Assembly (NCBI RefSeq): GCF_965224175.1
Contig: NZ_OZ245041.1
Span: 1,364,001-1,428,000, forward strand
Origin: Kordia sp965224175
GTDB lineage: Bacteria > Bacteroidota > Bacteroidia > Flavobacteriales > Flavobacteriaceae
Length of the DNA: 64,000 bases
Reading direction: 5' to 3'
In this document: positions 25,336 through 35,079 of the stretch, piece by piece
Layout: each line of letters opens with the position of its first letter
How positions within the stretch are numbered: the first letter of the stretch is position 1
The notes under the pieces: model-generated
The model's database searches: none
What the model was told of the DNA's origin: nothing
The model's input: the letters and a program-made list of their open reading frames with translations, nothing else
Position numbers and translations under genes: made by a program

Positions 25336-25717
25336 TTTTCTAGATATATTTTATTGTTAGATATTTAGACCGCTTTCGCTGTTAGATGTTAGATCGCTTC
25401 GCTCTTAGATTTTATATTTGTATTTTGATACGTCTTTGCGAGGAAGTATGACGTGGCAATCTGTTTGTTGGGAGTTAGTGTAACGCATCTTGACTATAAA
25501 AGTACTGACTCTTTTTTGTCACGAATACACGAATAATTTTAGATCATTTTGGCTCTTAGTTTTGATACGTCTTTGACAAGCATAGCAACGATACAATTTC
25601 TTTTTTTGTAAACAAATTGATCTTTTTTCATATTCTAAATCCAAAAAACGACTTTAGAAGTACATTTTTATTTTGAAAGAAAGCTATTTAAAATTAAATA
25701 CTCACATTTTTAAAATT
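25336..25717. repeat. 382-nt repeat-rich intergenic region
   Basis: No gene was seen. TAGACCGCTTTCGCTGTTAG (25366) matches the tract at 7385, and TTAGA units surround it. TTTTGATACGTCTTTG occurs twice exactly (25423-25438 and 25560-25575). TTGCGAGGAA...GGCAATCTG (25436-25463) and TCACGAATACACGAAT (25519-25534) resemble repeats common in Bacteroidota intergenic DNA. The region looks like layered repeat debris between convergent genes. Confidence 0.5.
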
Positions 25718-26320
25718 TTAAAACCGGATACCAACACCCATATTTACCGTATGAATGTTTTCGTTGTATCGATTTCCAGAAGTATCTCCATCTAAATCTA
25801 ACTTAGCAAAATCGGCAGAAACCTCAACAAAGAATTTTTTTGTCAAGTCGTATGCAGCACCAAATCCCCAATTGATTCCACTTTGCGAATCTTTGAAACG
25901 ATCGCCATTTGGCTGAATCACTGGACTCGGATTGTTAAAGCTGAATTGTGGATTTGCAGCATTTAATGACGTAGAAAAGAAACTGTATCCTATAGAAACA
26001 TAAGGTTTAAGTTTTGGTAGACTATTTAAGTTAAATTCTCCTATAATCTCTGGTTTTAAAACGAAAGCGCCACCATTGATATCATCGACAAAATTGTAAT
26101 TAAAATAATCAACCGTAAAGGCAATTTTTGGAGAAATCAGTGTTGTTTCAGCGAATTGGTATTTAATGTCAATACCAACTAAAGCATCATAAGCAAAAAC
26201 CATAAAATTATCACCTGTAGATAATGGATAATGCAATCCAACTTCAAATTTACGATCTGTATTTTGTCCAATTCCTACATAAAAACATAGTAAGAATAGA
26301 CTCGCTAAGAGTTTTTTCAT
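25718..26320 (-). CDS. Outer-membrane beta-barrel protein
   Basis: 200 residues. The signal peptide is MKKLLASLFLLCFYVGIGQ. Alternating strand patterns follow (KFEVGLHYPLSTGDNFMVF, LKPYVSIGYSFFST, INWGFGAAYDLTKKFFVEVSADFAKL), and the last strand ends VNMGVGIRF with terminal Phe, as in small eight-stranded barrels assembled by the Bam complex. Function unknown; such proteins are often called OmpW/opacity-like. Confidence 0.82.
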   Translation of the reverse strand: MKKLLASLFLLCFYVGIGQNTDRKFEVGLHYPLSTGDNFMVFAYDALVGIDIKYQFAETTLISPKIAFTVDYFNYNFVDDINGGAFVLKPEIIGEFNLNSLPKLKPYVSIGYSFFSTSLNAANPQFSFNNPSPVIQPNGDRFKDSQSGINWGFGAAYDLTKKFFVEVSADFAKLDLDGDTSGNRYNENIHTVNMGVGIRF

Positions 26321-26457
26321 TTTTTATTTGATTAAATATGAATGAATTTATAACGAGATTTCACCGTTTTTATTAAAAAATAGCTTTTTTAACGAATTCC
26401 TACCTTACACAAGAATTACAACTCAATACTAAAATCTAATATCTAAATACTATAAAA

Positions 26458-27297
26458 TCACGGAATCCACTTTTTCTCAAAGTTAGGCTTACGTTTTTCT
26501 AAGAAAGCATCGCGTCCTTCTTTGGCTTCATCTGTCATATATGCCAAACGCGTTGCTTCTCCTGCAAACACTTGTTGTCCCACCATTCCGTCATCGGTTA
26601 AATTCATGGCAAATTTCAACATTTTGATAGAAGTTGGTGATTTTGCTAAGATTTCTTGCGCCCATTCAAACGCTGTATCTTCTAGTTCATCATGCGGAAT
26701 CACTGCATTTACCATACCCATTTCATACGCTTCTTGTGCAGAGTAGTTTCTTCCCAAGAAAAAGATTTCACGCGCTTTTTTCTGTCCAACCATTTTTGCT
26801 AAATATGCTGAACCATAACCAGCATCAAAACTTGTAACATCTGCATCTGTTTGTTTAAAGATTGCGTGTTCTTTACTAGCTAATGTTAGGTCACAAACTA
26901 CATGCAAACTATGTCCGCCTCCAACTGCCCAACCTGGCACTACACAAATCACTGCTTTTGGCATAAAGCGAATTAAACGTTGTACTTCCAAAATATTCAA
27001 TCTATGGTAACCATCTTGTCCTACGTATCCTTGATGTCCACGTGCTTTTTGATCGCCTCCGCTACAGAAAGAATACACACCATCTTTAGATGACGGACCT
27101 TCTGCTGAAAGTAAAACAACGCCAATAGTTACATCTTCATGTGCATCTTTGAAAGCGTCTAACAATTCACTTGTAGTATGTGGTCGAAATGCGTTTCGTA
27201 CATCTGGTCTGTTAAAAGCAATTCTGGCAACGCCATCAGCTTTTTTATAAGTAATATCATCGTATTCTTTTACCTTTTTCCAGTCTGGTTTACTCAT
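26458..27297 (-). CDS. menB: 1,4-Dihydroxy-2-naphthoyl-CoA synthase
   Basis: 279 residues of the crotonase superfamily. FCSGGDQKARG is near residues 76-86, followed by the VGGGHSLHVVCDL oxyanion-hole segment and DVTSFDAGYGSAYLA, all diagnostic of MenB rather than general enoyl-CoA hydratases. It cyclises o-succinylbenzoyl-CoA to DHNA-CoA. It stands alone on the minus strand, flanked by a barrel protein gene and a divergent peptidase gene. Confidence 0.95.
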   Translation of the reverse strand: MSKPDWKKVKEYDDITYKKADGVARIAFNRPDVRNAFRPHTTSELLDAFKDAHEDVTIGVVLLSAEGPSSKDGVYSFCSGGDQKARGHQGYVGQDGYHRLNILEVQRLIRFMPKAVICVVPGWAVGGGHSLHVVCDLTLASKEHAIFKQTDADVTSFDAGYGSAYLAKMVGQKKAREIFFLGRNYSAQEAYEMGMVNAVIPHDELEDTAFEWAQEILAKSPTSIKMLKFAMNLTDDGMVGQQVFAGEATRLAYMTDEAKEGRDAFLEKRKPNFEKKWIP

Positions 27298-27401
27298 ATT
27301 TTTTAGTATTTTGCGTAAAAATAATTCATTTTATAGAGTTAACAAGAATTTATTGATTCAAATTCTTATCATTTTATTGACATCAAAACCATCCTTTTCC
27401 A

Positions 27402-28523
27402 ATGAAAAAAATATTTTTATCTGCTTTTATTGCTTGTTTTTCTGCAGTTACATTTGCGCAAGATTATCAATTTAAAACAACTATTGATTTAGAGGCAACT
27501 CCAGTAATCAGTCAAGGACGTACAGGAACTTGTTGGAGTTTTTCGACTTCATCTTTTATAGAATCCGAAATTATACGATTGACAGGAAAGCAGATTGATA
27601 TTTCTGAGATGTATAATGTACGAAATACCTATTCAAAAAAAGCGTGGAATTATGTGATGCGACAAGGGAAAGCGCAATTTAGTGAAGGTGGATTGGCACA
27701 CGATGTGATGAATGCTATAAAATCAAATGGTTTGATGCCTAATAGCACATATTCTGGTCTACAAACACTCCAAGAAACTCATAATCACGCAGAAATGGTA
27801 GCGGTTTTAAAAGCGATGTTGGATGCCTATATTAAGAATCCAGGGAAAAAATTATCACCCAATTGGAAACGCACTACTGAAAGTGTATTGGATATTTATT
27901 TAGGTGAACGACCAAAATCTTTTCTTTACGAGGGAAAATCCTATACTCCACAATCGTTTTTGGAAATGACAAAGATTAACCCAGATGATTATGTGACTAT
28001 TACTTCGTTTACGCATCAACCATATTACAAATCATTTATTTTAAACATTCCTGATAACTTTTCTAACGGAAGTTTTTATAATGTTCCTTTGGACGAATTG
28101 GTAGAAATCACTGAAAATGCTTTAAAAACTGGGTTTACCGTTGAGTTAGATTGCGATGTATCGGAAGCTACATTTTCTGCAAAATATGCTGTTGCAATTA
28201 TTCCAGAAACTCCTGTAAAAGATCGAAAAGACTTTTCTGGAAAAATCTTAAAAGAAAATGCTAGCAATGCAAGACAGCGTCAAAGAGATTTTGAGAATTA
28301 TACAACAACCGACGATCATTTAATGCATATTACAGGAATGGCAACCGATCAAAATGGCGCTAAGTATTTCCGTGTAAAAAATTCGTGGGGAAGCAATACA
28401 GAACGCATTCCAAATGACGGACATGTACATATGAGCGAAATGTATTTTAGAATGAAAACTATTTCAGTAATGGTTCATAAAGATGCACTTCCAAAAGCAT
28501 TGCGTCAGAAATTAGGTTTGTAA
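27402..28523 (+). CDS. Secreted C1-family (bleomycin hydrolase/PepC-like) cysteine peptidase
   Basis: 373 residues with a signal peptide (to FAQ, residue 20). The papain-type triad is visible: Cys44 in GRTGTCWSFS, His306 in TDDHLMHITG and Asn327 in VKNSWG. It is close to the aminopeptidase C/bleomycin hydrolase subgroup, which is usually cytosolic; the secreted form is common in Bacteroidota. No propeptide is apparent. Likely periplasmic peptide trimming. Confidence 0.9.
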   Translation: MKKIFLSAFIACFSAVTFAQDYQFKTTIDLEATPVISQGRTGTCWSFSTSSFIESEIIRLTGKQIDISEMYNVRNTYSKKAWNYVMRQGKAQFSEGGLAHDVMNAIKSNGLMPNSTYSGLQTLQETHNHAEMVAVLKAMLDAYIKNPGKKLSPNWKRTTESVLDIYLGERPKSFLYEGKSYTPQSFLEMTKINPDDYVTITSFTHQPYYKSFILNIPDNFSNGSFYNVPLDELVEITENALKTGFTVELDCDVSEATFSAKYAVAIIPETPVKDRKDFSGKILKENASNARQRQRDFENYTTTDDHLMHITGMATDQNGAKYFRVKNSWGSNTERIPNDGHVHMSEMYFRMKTISVMVHKDALPKALRQKLGL

Positions 28524-28554
28524 CGTTTTTTATTAGTTTCATACCTATAATCAC

Positions 28555-29805
28555 ATGAAACTACAAAATAGAAATCAACTAAAACAACGGTTATCTGTTA
28601 CTAAACTTGGGAAAACTCGATTTTGGCTTGGTATCGTTTTGGGTACTTTAAGTGCAATTCTTTTCTATGGTTTCATCTTTTTTATATTAGAAACTGTTGA
28701 TCTGTTCAAGATTGTTTTAAACTTTGATTTTCTTATAAAAAATGTTGAACAACTTCGCTTTGAAAAATTATTTCTTTTAGCACTTTCCATAGCTTTTGGG
28801 AACAATACTATGCTACGTTTTTGGTTTTCTAAACCCTCAGAATATCTAAAAAAATCGTATAAATACACTACTACTCGTATTGTTAATTATTCGCTTTTTA
28901 TAGAATATGTTGTATTGTTTGGAGCCTTAAGCTTTATTACACGTTTTTTAATGTATATGCCGTTTCTTGATCACAATCTTTTTAAAGAATATGGTTATAT
29001 ATTATATCTATTTCCTGTATACTTATTTTATATAGCATGGACAGAAATTTCACGATATGTAAAGTCACAACAATGGATGCTGAAAACATTTGCTTTTAGT
29101 ATTGTTTTACTCGCTTTACTCAGTTTTATAGATATTTCAAAATATAAAATTGGAGAGACAGCATATAAAAAAATGCACAAAGAAGAGTTAATTTATATTG
29201 AAAATGAAACTGAAAAAGCCAAACGTGATTATAATATTGTTTTTTCAGAAGAAACCATTAACATCTTGAAAGAGTTACGTACTGAACGTGCCTTTGATTT
29301 ACTAAAAAAATCAAGATTAGCTTTTAAAACAGATGGAAAGGTTTCATTAGATACCATCATACTTGAAAAAATATTAATTCATAACTTTAAAGGATATTAC
29401 ATCGATGAGCTACATTCGTACCTATATACTTTTCCATTCCAAGTGTATGAACAGTTACGAAAAGTTGATTCCAAATCTAATGAAGCTACAGAATTATTAA
29501 ATATTATAGAAGAGTTCTACAAATTAAGTCTTATGATGGTTGAAGTCCCAGAAGACAGCAATAATAGTCAACTATATTACAACAAGTTACACATTCTAGA
29601 GTTTGATTTCCATTCTGAGAATATCAATTGGAACTATCAGAAAATGTATACGCAATCTTCTTTTTTAGTATATCATATGCAAAGATTAGGAATCTATAAT
29701 CATCATCCGTTTTTTAATACTGACATTCCTTTTCCGCAACCATTACCAATACCTGATGGTTGGATAAAAGGTAATTTCCCTGAATTTAAAGACATCATTA
29801 ACTAG
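28555..29805 (+). CDS. Uncharacterised membrane protein
   Basis: Not recognised. 416 residues. Four or five membrane helices lie in the first half (FWLGIVLGTLSAILFYGFIF; LFLLALSIAFG; YVVLFGALSFITRFLMY; ILYLFPVYLFYIAW; FAFSIVLLALLSFI), followed by a ~220-residue soluble, helix-rich C-terminal half. It begins 31 nt after the C1 peptidase gene, so the two may be cotranscribed. No enzyme motif was identified. Confidence 0.7.
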   Translation: MKLQNRNQLKQRLSVTKLGKTRFWLGIVLGTLSAILFYGFIFFILETVDLFKIVLNFDFLIKNVEQLRFEKLFLLALSIAFGNNTMLRFWFSKPSEYLKKSYKYTTTRIVNYSLFIEYVVLFGALSFITRFLMYMPFLDHNLFKEYGYILYLFPVYLFYIAWTEISRYVKSQQWMLKTFAFSIVLLALLSFIDISKYKIGETAYKKMHKEELIYIENETEKAKRDYNIVFSEETINILKELRTERAFDLLKKSRLAFKTDGKVSLDTIILEKILIHNFKGYYIDELHSYLYTFPFQVYEQLRKVDSKSNEATELLNIIEEFYKLSLMMVEVPEDSNNSQLYYNKLHILEFDFHSENINWNYQKMYTQSSFLVYHMQRLGIYNHHPFFNTDIPFPQPLPIPDGWIKGNFPEFKDIIN

Positions 29806-29994
29806 ATTTTACCATATACAAAAGAGTTTCTTAACTTTTTGAAGGTACGAAAAGGTGTAAATAAGGGTTTTAATAGATGAAATTTTCTATTTCACAGTTT
29901 ATTAAGTTAATTTTTTGTTAGAAAATTAAGTGTTTGGTATCGTTTTTGATGCATTATTTTCATCAATCATCAGTCATCAAAAAACTAATTCAAC

Positions 29995-30726
29995 ATGAAA
30001 ACCACGTATTTAATAAGCTGTCTAGCAATCATTTTTGTCTTTAGCAGTTGCAGCATAGAAGAAGATGAACCAATATTTGATGCTACCGAAAGTTTGGTAG
30101 CTCATTATAAGTTTGATGGAAATGTAAACGATACAAGTCCTTACGGCATTACCGCAGAAGCAAAGGGTGTAACTCCAACGTTTGATCGTTTTGGAAATGC
30201 AAATCTAGCGTATGCTTTTGATGGTCTTAGTGATCATATTCGTATTCCGGGAAGTGAACATTTAAATTTTACAGACGAATTTACAATCAATTTATGGTTA
30301 AAAACAGATGCTTCACATTTACAACAAGTTTTATACAAAAATGTTTCAGATGCCAATAAAGAGCAAGCAGCTTACGGAATTTCAATAGGATATTCACCAT
30401 TTGAAGACGAAAAAGTAGTTACAAATGATATCATTTTCTCTATTGCTCCTTACGGAATCATGCACGAATTGAGAAAATTTGATTATAAAAAAGATACTTG
30501 GTATATGATTACATGTACGCTAAAAGGTGATACCATGTACTTATACATCAATGGAAAACCTGCTTTAATGAAGTATATTAAAGGAGAAATTTCTACAGAT
30601 TCGCTACCACTATTCATTGGAAATGATGGTTCTGGAGAAAGTCCTTTTAGCGGAAGCATCGATGACCTAAGAATTTACAACAAAGCAAAATCTACAGAAT
30701 TTGTTTCGTTTTTATACGAACAATAG
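29995..30726 (+). CDS. LamG/concanavalin A-like lipoprotein
   Basis: 243 residues. The lipobox is FVFSSC with lipidated Cys19, followed by acidic SIEEDEP, consistent with a surface-targeted lipoprotein in Bacteroidota. One LamG jellyroll spans ~35-240: LVAHYKFDGNVNDTSPYG, FTINLWLKTDA, ITCTLKGDTMYLYINGK and FSGSIDDLRIYNKA. It probably binds carbohydrate or a surface partner. A strong terminator follows. Confidence 0.9.
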   Translation: MKTTYLISCLAIIFVFSSCSIEEDEPIFDATESLVAHYKFDGNVNDTSPYGITAEAKGVTPTFDRFGNANLAYAFDGLSDHIRIPGSEHLNFTDEFTINLWLKTDASHLQQVLYKNVSDANKEQAAYGISIGYSPFEDEKVVTNDIIFSIAPYGIMHELRKFDYKKDTWYMITCTLKGDTMYLYINGKPALMKYIKGEISTDSLPLFIGNDGSGESPFSGSIDDLRIYNKAKSTEFVSFLYEQ

Positions 30727-30744
30727 TCTGACTATTATATATCC

Positions 30745-30776
30745 AAAAAATGCGCGTTTTTCAACGCGCATTTTTT
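30745..30776. terminator. Bidirectional rho-independent terminator
   Basis: AAAAAATGCGCGTT pairs perfectly with AACGCGCATTTTTT around a 4-nt loop. It sits between the convergent LamG and CvfB-like genes and has A and T tracts on both sides. Confidence 0.92.
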
Positions 30777-30803
30777 TATTCTAAATATATTTGAGTAAGC
30801 ATA

Positions 30804-31634
30804 TTATTTCAACTCAATTCCATCAGATTTAATAACAATCTGTTTTTGTTTGTATAAGCTACCAATAGCTTTTTTAAAGCTCTTTTTACTCATATTTAAA
30901 CGTTTTTTGATAGCTTCAGGATCACTTTTATCGTGTAATGGTAAACTTCCTCCATTTCGTTCCAAAGCATCTAATACAATTTGCGCAGAAGGCTCTATAT
31001 TTTTATAACCAATATGTTGCAACGAAAGATCAATTTTATTGTCTTCCCTTACTTTCTTAACAACTCCTTTTAATTTTTCTCCAAGTTTTAATTCTTTAAA
31101 AATTTCATCTTGGTACACTAAACCTTTATGTTGTTGATTAATGATCATTTCTACACCTAAATCTGTAAAGCGAGACACCATTAAATCTACCTCATCAAAA
31201 CGTTCAACCGTTAATTCTTCATTACTTAAAAACTTATTCGTTTTACTAGAACCTACCAAGCGGTTGGTTTCTTCATCCAAATAGCAATACACAACATACC
31301 ATTTTCCTTCAATCATATCACGTGCTTGTTCTTTGAAAGGAACAAATAAGTCTTTTTCCAATCCCCAATCTAAAAAAGCACCAAAATCACTCAATGCAGT
31401 CACACGAAGCAATCCAAACTCATTGACTTTCATATAAGGTTTCAAAGTCGTGGTTACAGGTCGCTCATGACTATCTAAGTATGCAAAGACACTGAGTTTA
31501 TCTCCTATTTCAAAAGAAGTTGGCACATATTTATTTGGCAACAAAATTTCATTTCCTTCGTCATCGCCCAAGAAAAGTCCTGGAGGCGTTTCTCGTAATA
31601 TTTCTAATGTATTTAGTTGTCCTAAATGAATCAT
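30804..31634 (-). CDS. S1 RNA-binding domain protein, CvfB/YitL family
   Basis: 276 residues. Successive S1/OB-like units are followed by a C-terminal winged helix. VTALSDFGAFLDWGLEKDLFVPFKEQ is the S1 core, and VLDALERNGGSLPLHDKSDPEAIKKRL...SKKSFKKAIGSLYKQKQI is the winged-helix region. CvfB in Staphylococcus binds RNA and affects virulence gene expression; the role here is presumably post-transcriptional. It lies downstream of menD and the DUF2853 gene, with a terminator-like hairpin between. Confidence 0.9.
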   Translation of the reverse strand: MIHLGQLNTLEILRETPPGLFLGDDEGNEILLPNKYVPTSFEIGDKLSVFAYLDSHERPVTTTLKPYMKVNEFGLLRVTALSDFGAFLDWGLEKDLFVPFKEQARDMIEGKWYVVYCYLDEETNRLVGSSKTNKFLSNEELTVERFDEVDLMVSRFTDLGVEMIINQQHKGLVYQDEIFKELKLGEKLKGVVKKVREDNKIDLSLQHIGYKNIEPSAQIVLDALERNGGSLPLHDKSDPEAIKKRLNMSKKSFKKAIGSLYKQKQIVIKSDGIELK

Positions 31635-31683
31635 AACTATAAATTTCCGCCAAAGGTACGGTTTATCTCATGTTTTTCAACAA

Positions 31684-31716
31684 AAAAACACCATCCTGAT
31701 AAGAGATGGCGTTTTT
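31684..31716 (-). terminator. Terminator downstream of the DUF2853 gene
   Basis: AAAAACACCATC pairs with GATGGCGTTTTT (one mismatch) around a 9-nt loop. On the minus strand it lies 37 nt after the DUF2853 stop and ends in a T-run. Confidence 0.75.
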
Positions 31717-31752
31717 AAAGGGATTTAATAATAGTATTAAACAGTAATCTGA

Positions 31753-32094
31753 TTAATTATAAACTGCTTCTTTCCCGAAATGTACTGTTAGTAAGTAATA
31801 TACAACAGCTCTATATTTTGTTCTGTTTGAACGACCGTATTTTTCAATAACAGCATCGATTCCTTTGTCTAAATCAGCGCTATCAGCCAAACCTAATTTT
31901 TTAATTAAGAAATTGTTTTTTACGGTTGCTAATTCTTTTTCGTCAGATCCTGAAACAGTAGACGCATCTTTGTTATAAATTGCTGGACCACAACCTACCG
32001 TTACTTTTGTTAATAAATCCATATCTGGAGTTACACCACATTTGTCTTTTAAGTCTGCTGCATACTTTGCAATTAGCTCGTCTCTTTTACTCAT
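31753..32094 (-). CDS. DUF2853 family protein
   Basis: 113 residues from MSKRDELIAKYAADLKDKCG; the frame extends 51 nt upstream, but the family starts here. The body is helical, with GCGPAIYNKDASTVSGSDEKELATVK and a C-terminal YGRSNRTKYRAVVYYLL. DUF2853 proteins are small, cytosolic and of unknown function. It follows menD by 95 nt on the same strand. Confidence 0.85.
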   Translation of the reverse strand: MSKRDELIAKYAADLKDKCGVTPDMDLLTKVTVGCGPAIYNKDASTVSGSDEKELATVKNNFLIKKLGLADSADLDKGIDAVIEKYGRSNRTKYRAVVYYLLTVHFGKEAVYN

Positions 32095-32189
32095 AATTGT
32101 TGTTCTATTAAATTGTAAACTTTGATTAATAATATCTGTTATCAAAAGTAATTGACTAGAAGATATTCTTACTTTCTTGAGAAGGCTAG

Positions 32190-33938
32190 TTATTTTTTTT
32201 CGTTGAAAAACTTAAAATAATCGATCAACGTACCATCATTTTCAATTCTTGGCGTAAAAATCTCTAGTATTTTAGGTTGAGTGCTTTCATCATAAAACGT
32301 TTGCAATTCCTTTTGAAGCGACACTTCATCAGAAGCCGTGATATATTCAAAAGCATACATTTCTGCCAATTGCTTTGCTGTATGCGGATGAATCGTTTCA
32401 AAATACGTATCGAAGTTCTCCGTATTTTTATTTCCAGGTAAAATTCTAAAAATTCCGCCTCCATTATTATTCACCAAAATAATGCGGAAGTTTTTTGGAA
32501 TGTAATTATTCCAAAGTGCATTACTATCATAAAAGAAACTCAAATCGCCTGTAATAAAGACAGTCTGTTTTTCTGCAACTACCGAAGTTCCTATTGCTGT
32601 TGATGTACTTCCGTCAATTCCACTTGTTCCTCGATTGCAAAACAATTCGATACTAGAATCAATCTCAAATAACTGTGCATAGCGTACTGTAGAACTGTTT
32701 CCTAAATGCAGAATTAACGATTTTGGCAACGACGCTAAGATTGCTTCAAAAGCTTTCAAATCTGTAAAAGCTACTTGTTGCAAATAGGTAGCATGTTTTT
32801 GCTGACGATCCGCTTTTACAGCATTCCAAAAAGATTTGTATGGACTTTCAATAGTTTTCGTTTGACTGAAAAACAACTCAAAAAAGTGATTCGGATTCAT
32901 CTTAAAAAAGTATTCTAAACAAAAGAATGTATTGAATACTCTATTCTCATGAATATGCCAGTGATGTTTTGGTTGACGCTTTCGCAGAATTGCTTTTACT
33001 TTTTTGGAAACAATCATTCCGCCAAGTGTTAACAATATTTCTGGTTGAAACCCATCCAACATGGCTTCATTTTTTTCAATAGGCAAAATCATTTGATCAA
33101 TGGCATTGAAAAATTGATCGTCGCGTAAATTAGAAGTTGTTTCGGTAAAAACTATTACGGACGGATCATTTGCTAAAATCTCTAAATACTGTTTCGAAAT
33201 AGTATGCGGCGGCAATGTTCCAACCAACACCATTTTGCGTGTAGAAGTACTCCAAATATTTGCTACTTTGGCAATCTTCTCCTCTTCTATCTCTTCTTTT
33301 AGCACCAATGGTTGTACGTTTGGCGAAACTGTTGGTTCTGATAACATTTCATATAAAGGCTCATCAAAAGGAGCATTAATATGTACAGGTCCGTTACTTT
33401 CTACAGCAGCATTCAACGCCAAATTGATTTCTTGCTCATTATATGCTTGAATTCCTTTTTGTAATTCACGCTCCGTTTCTTTAGACAGTTGATGCGTTTC
33501 TGCCAAAATAGTACTCTTATGCGTAATATCTTGTTTTAAATTGGCTTCGTAATTGATGTGGTTTTTAAAAACATGTTTCTGACGAATCGTTTGTCCGTCA
33601 CCAACATCGATTAAGTATTCTGGACGATCTGCAGAGATTACGACTACAGGAACATTACTGTAATATGCTTCCGCAATAGCGGGATAATAATTAAGCACTG
33701 CCGAACCTGAAGTACAAATCACTGCCACAGGTTTGCATAATTGCTGCGCCATTCCTAACGCAAAAAACGCAGCACAACGTTCATCAACAATACTATATGC
33801 ATGAATTTTTGGATGCTGTGAAAAACTCAACGTTAATGGTGCATTTCGCGATCCAGGAGAGATCACAACATGGTTGATACCTTTGGCAATACAAAGCGAA
33901 ACAAGTGTTTGCGCTAATGGGATTTTTGAATACATCAT
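32190..33938 (-). CDS. menD: 2-Succinyl-5-enolpyruvyl-6-hydroxy-3-cyclohexene-1-carboxylate synthase
   Basis: 582 residues, ThDP-dependent. The N-terminal pyrimidine domain begins PLAQTLVSLCIAKGINHVVISPGSRNAPL, with the PSGSAVLNYYPAIAEAYY-like region (CTSGSAVLNYYP). The C-terminal ThDP/Mg motif is GDLSFFYDSNALWNN...NNNGGGIF. It condenses isochorismate with 2-oxoglutarate. menF lies 34 nt upstream and the thioesterase 15 nt before that, forming a tight operon. Either of two adjacent Met codons could start the protein. Confidence 0.95.
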   Translation of the reverse strand: MMYSKIPLAQTLVSLCIAKGINHVVISPGSRNAPLTLSFSQHPKIHAYSIVDERCAAFFALGMAQQLCKPVAVICTSGSAVLNYYPAIAEAYYSNVPVVVISADRPEYLIDVGDGQTIRQKHVFKNHINYEANLKQDITHKSTILAETHQLSKETERELQKGIQAYNEQEINLALNAAVESNGPVHINAPFDEPLYEMLSEPTVSPNVQPLVLKEEIEEEKIAKVANIWSTSTRKMVLVGTLPPHTISKQYLEILANDPSVIVFTETTSNLRDDQFFNAIDQMILPIEKNEAMLDGFQPEILLTLGGMIVSKKVKAILRKRQPKHHWHIHENRVFNTFFCLEYFFKMNPNHFFELFFSQTKTIESPYKSFWNAVKADRQQKHATYLQQVAFTDLKAFEAILASLPKSLILHLGNSSTVRYAQLFEIDSSIELFCNRGTSGIDGSTSTAIGTSVVAEKQTVFITGDLSFFYDSNALWNNYIPKNFRIILVNNNGGGIFRILPGNKNTENFDTYFETIHPHTAKQLAEMYAFEYITASDEVSLQKELQTFYDESTQPKILEIFTPRIENDGTLIDYFKFFNEKK

Positions 33939-33972
33939 CTGTAATACAAAAATACGATTTTCAGTGTATTTT

Positions 33973-35064
33973 CTATAATACTCGCTTCATTATTTCAGAT
34001 TTAGCAAGTGTTTCCTGCCATTCCGATTCTGGATTTGAATCTTTTGTGATTCCGCCTCCAATGTAAAGTATTCTTTTATTGTGAGTTAACTGCATACAAC
34101 GTAGATTCACGTACAACTCAGAGTTGTTACGAACAGTTCTGTATGCGCTATTTTCTTGGTTTTTACGATTGCGATTTCGAGAAGTTTCTTCTCGTAGATT
34201 TAATTCTCCTAAATATCCTGTGTAAAAAGTTCTGTCGTACGCTTCTTCTTTTAAAATAAATGATTTTGCTGCTTCTGTAGGAAATCCACAAATAGCGGGC
34301 GTTGGATGTAATTTTGTAACTATATCACCAATATTTACAGATGAAGGCATTCTTCCAGAAATCATAGAACACAAATGCACTAAACTTCCTGCTTGATGCG
34401 TTTTTGCTTCACTTACAGATATATTTGTAGTTACATTTTGCAATCGATTTACGATATAATCAGTAACAATTTGTTGTTCCGTTATTTCTTTTTGATTCCA
34501 AGCAACGGTTACATTTTCTTTAAATCTTCTCGTTCCAGCAAGTGACATTGTAGTTACAGTATTCCCTGTAGCTTTTAATAACGTTTCAGGTGTAGCTCCT
34601 GCCCACATGCCTACTTTTGGATGAAACCACAAATACACAAAAGCTGTAGGATATTGTATTCGTAAACGTTCAAATAATACTAAAGGATTTGTCTCAGAAG
34701 CGATTTCTTCTTTTCGAGATAATACAATTTTTTCTATTGTTGAACTTTGAATTGTCTCCACTCCTTTTTGCACCAATTGTATGTGTTTTTGGCGCGCTTC
34801 CGCAGATGGATTCAATGTTTCGGTTGTCGTTTTATCTATTTCAAGCGTTTCTAATTCTCCTTGTAAAACCTCATCAAACGGAATAAGAATGATTTGTTTT
34901 GTATTGTCAAATGGTGCAAATACAAAACCACTTTCTGTAAAATCTGAAACTTTATGTAAATGATCATCCTTTTGAAATACAAGTTTTGTGTGTGTTTCAT
35001 TCGGTTTGCGATACGCCACAAAAGGCAACTGTTTTTGTATGTGATCGGAAAGCTTGGTTAACAT
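33973..35064 (-). CDS. menF: Isochorismate synthase
   Basis: 363 residues with a chorismate-binding fold: AGATPETLLKATG, HPTPAICGFPTEAA, YTGYLGELN, and the final GGGITKDSNPESEWQETLAKSE with its Mg-binding Glu residues. It converts chorismate to isochorismate, the first committed step to menaquinone. It sits between the thioesterase gene and menD on the same strand with short gaps. A siderophore-type EntC is the main alternative, made unlikely by the context. Confidence 0.93.
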   Translation of the reverse strand: MLTKLSDHIQKQLPFVAYRKPNETHTKLVFQKDDHLHKVSDFTESGFVFAPFDNTKQIILIPFDEVLQGELETLEIDKTTTETLNPSAEARQKHIQLVQKGVETIQSSTIEKIVLSRKEEIASETNPLVLFERLRIQYPTAFVYLWFHPKVGMWAGATPETLLKATGNTVTTMSLAGTRRFKENVTVAWNQKEITEQQIVTDYIVNRLQNVTTNISVSEAKTHQAGSLVHLCSMISGRMPSSVNIGDIVTKLHPTPAICGFPTEAAKSFILKEEAYDRTFYTGYLGELNLREETSRNRNRKNQENSAYRTVRNNSELYVNLRCMQLTHNKRILYIGGGITKDSNPESEWQETLAKSEIMKRVL

Positions 35065-35079
35065 CTAGAATTCTTAAAA

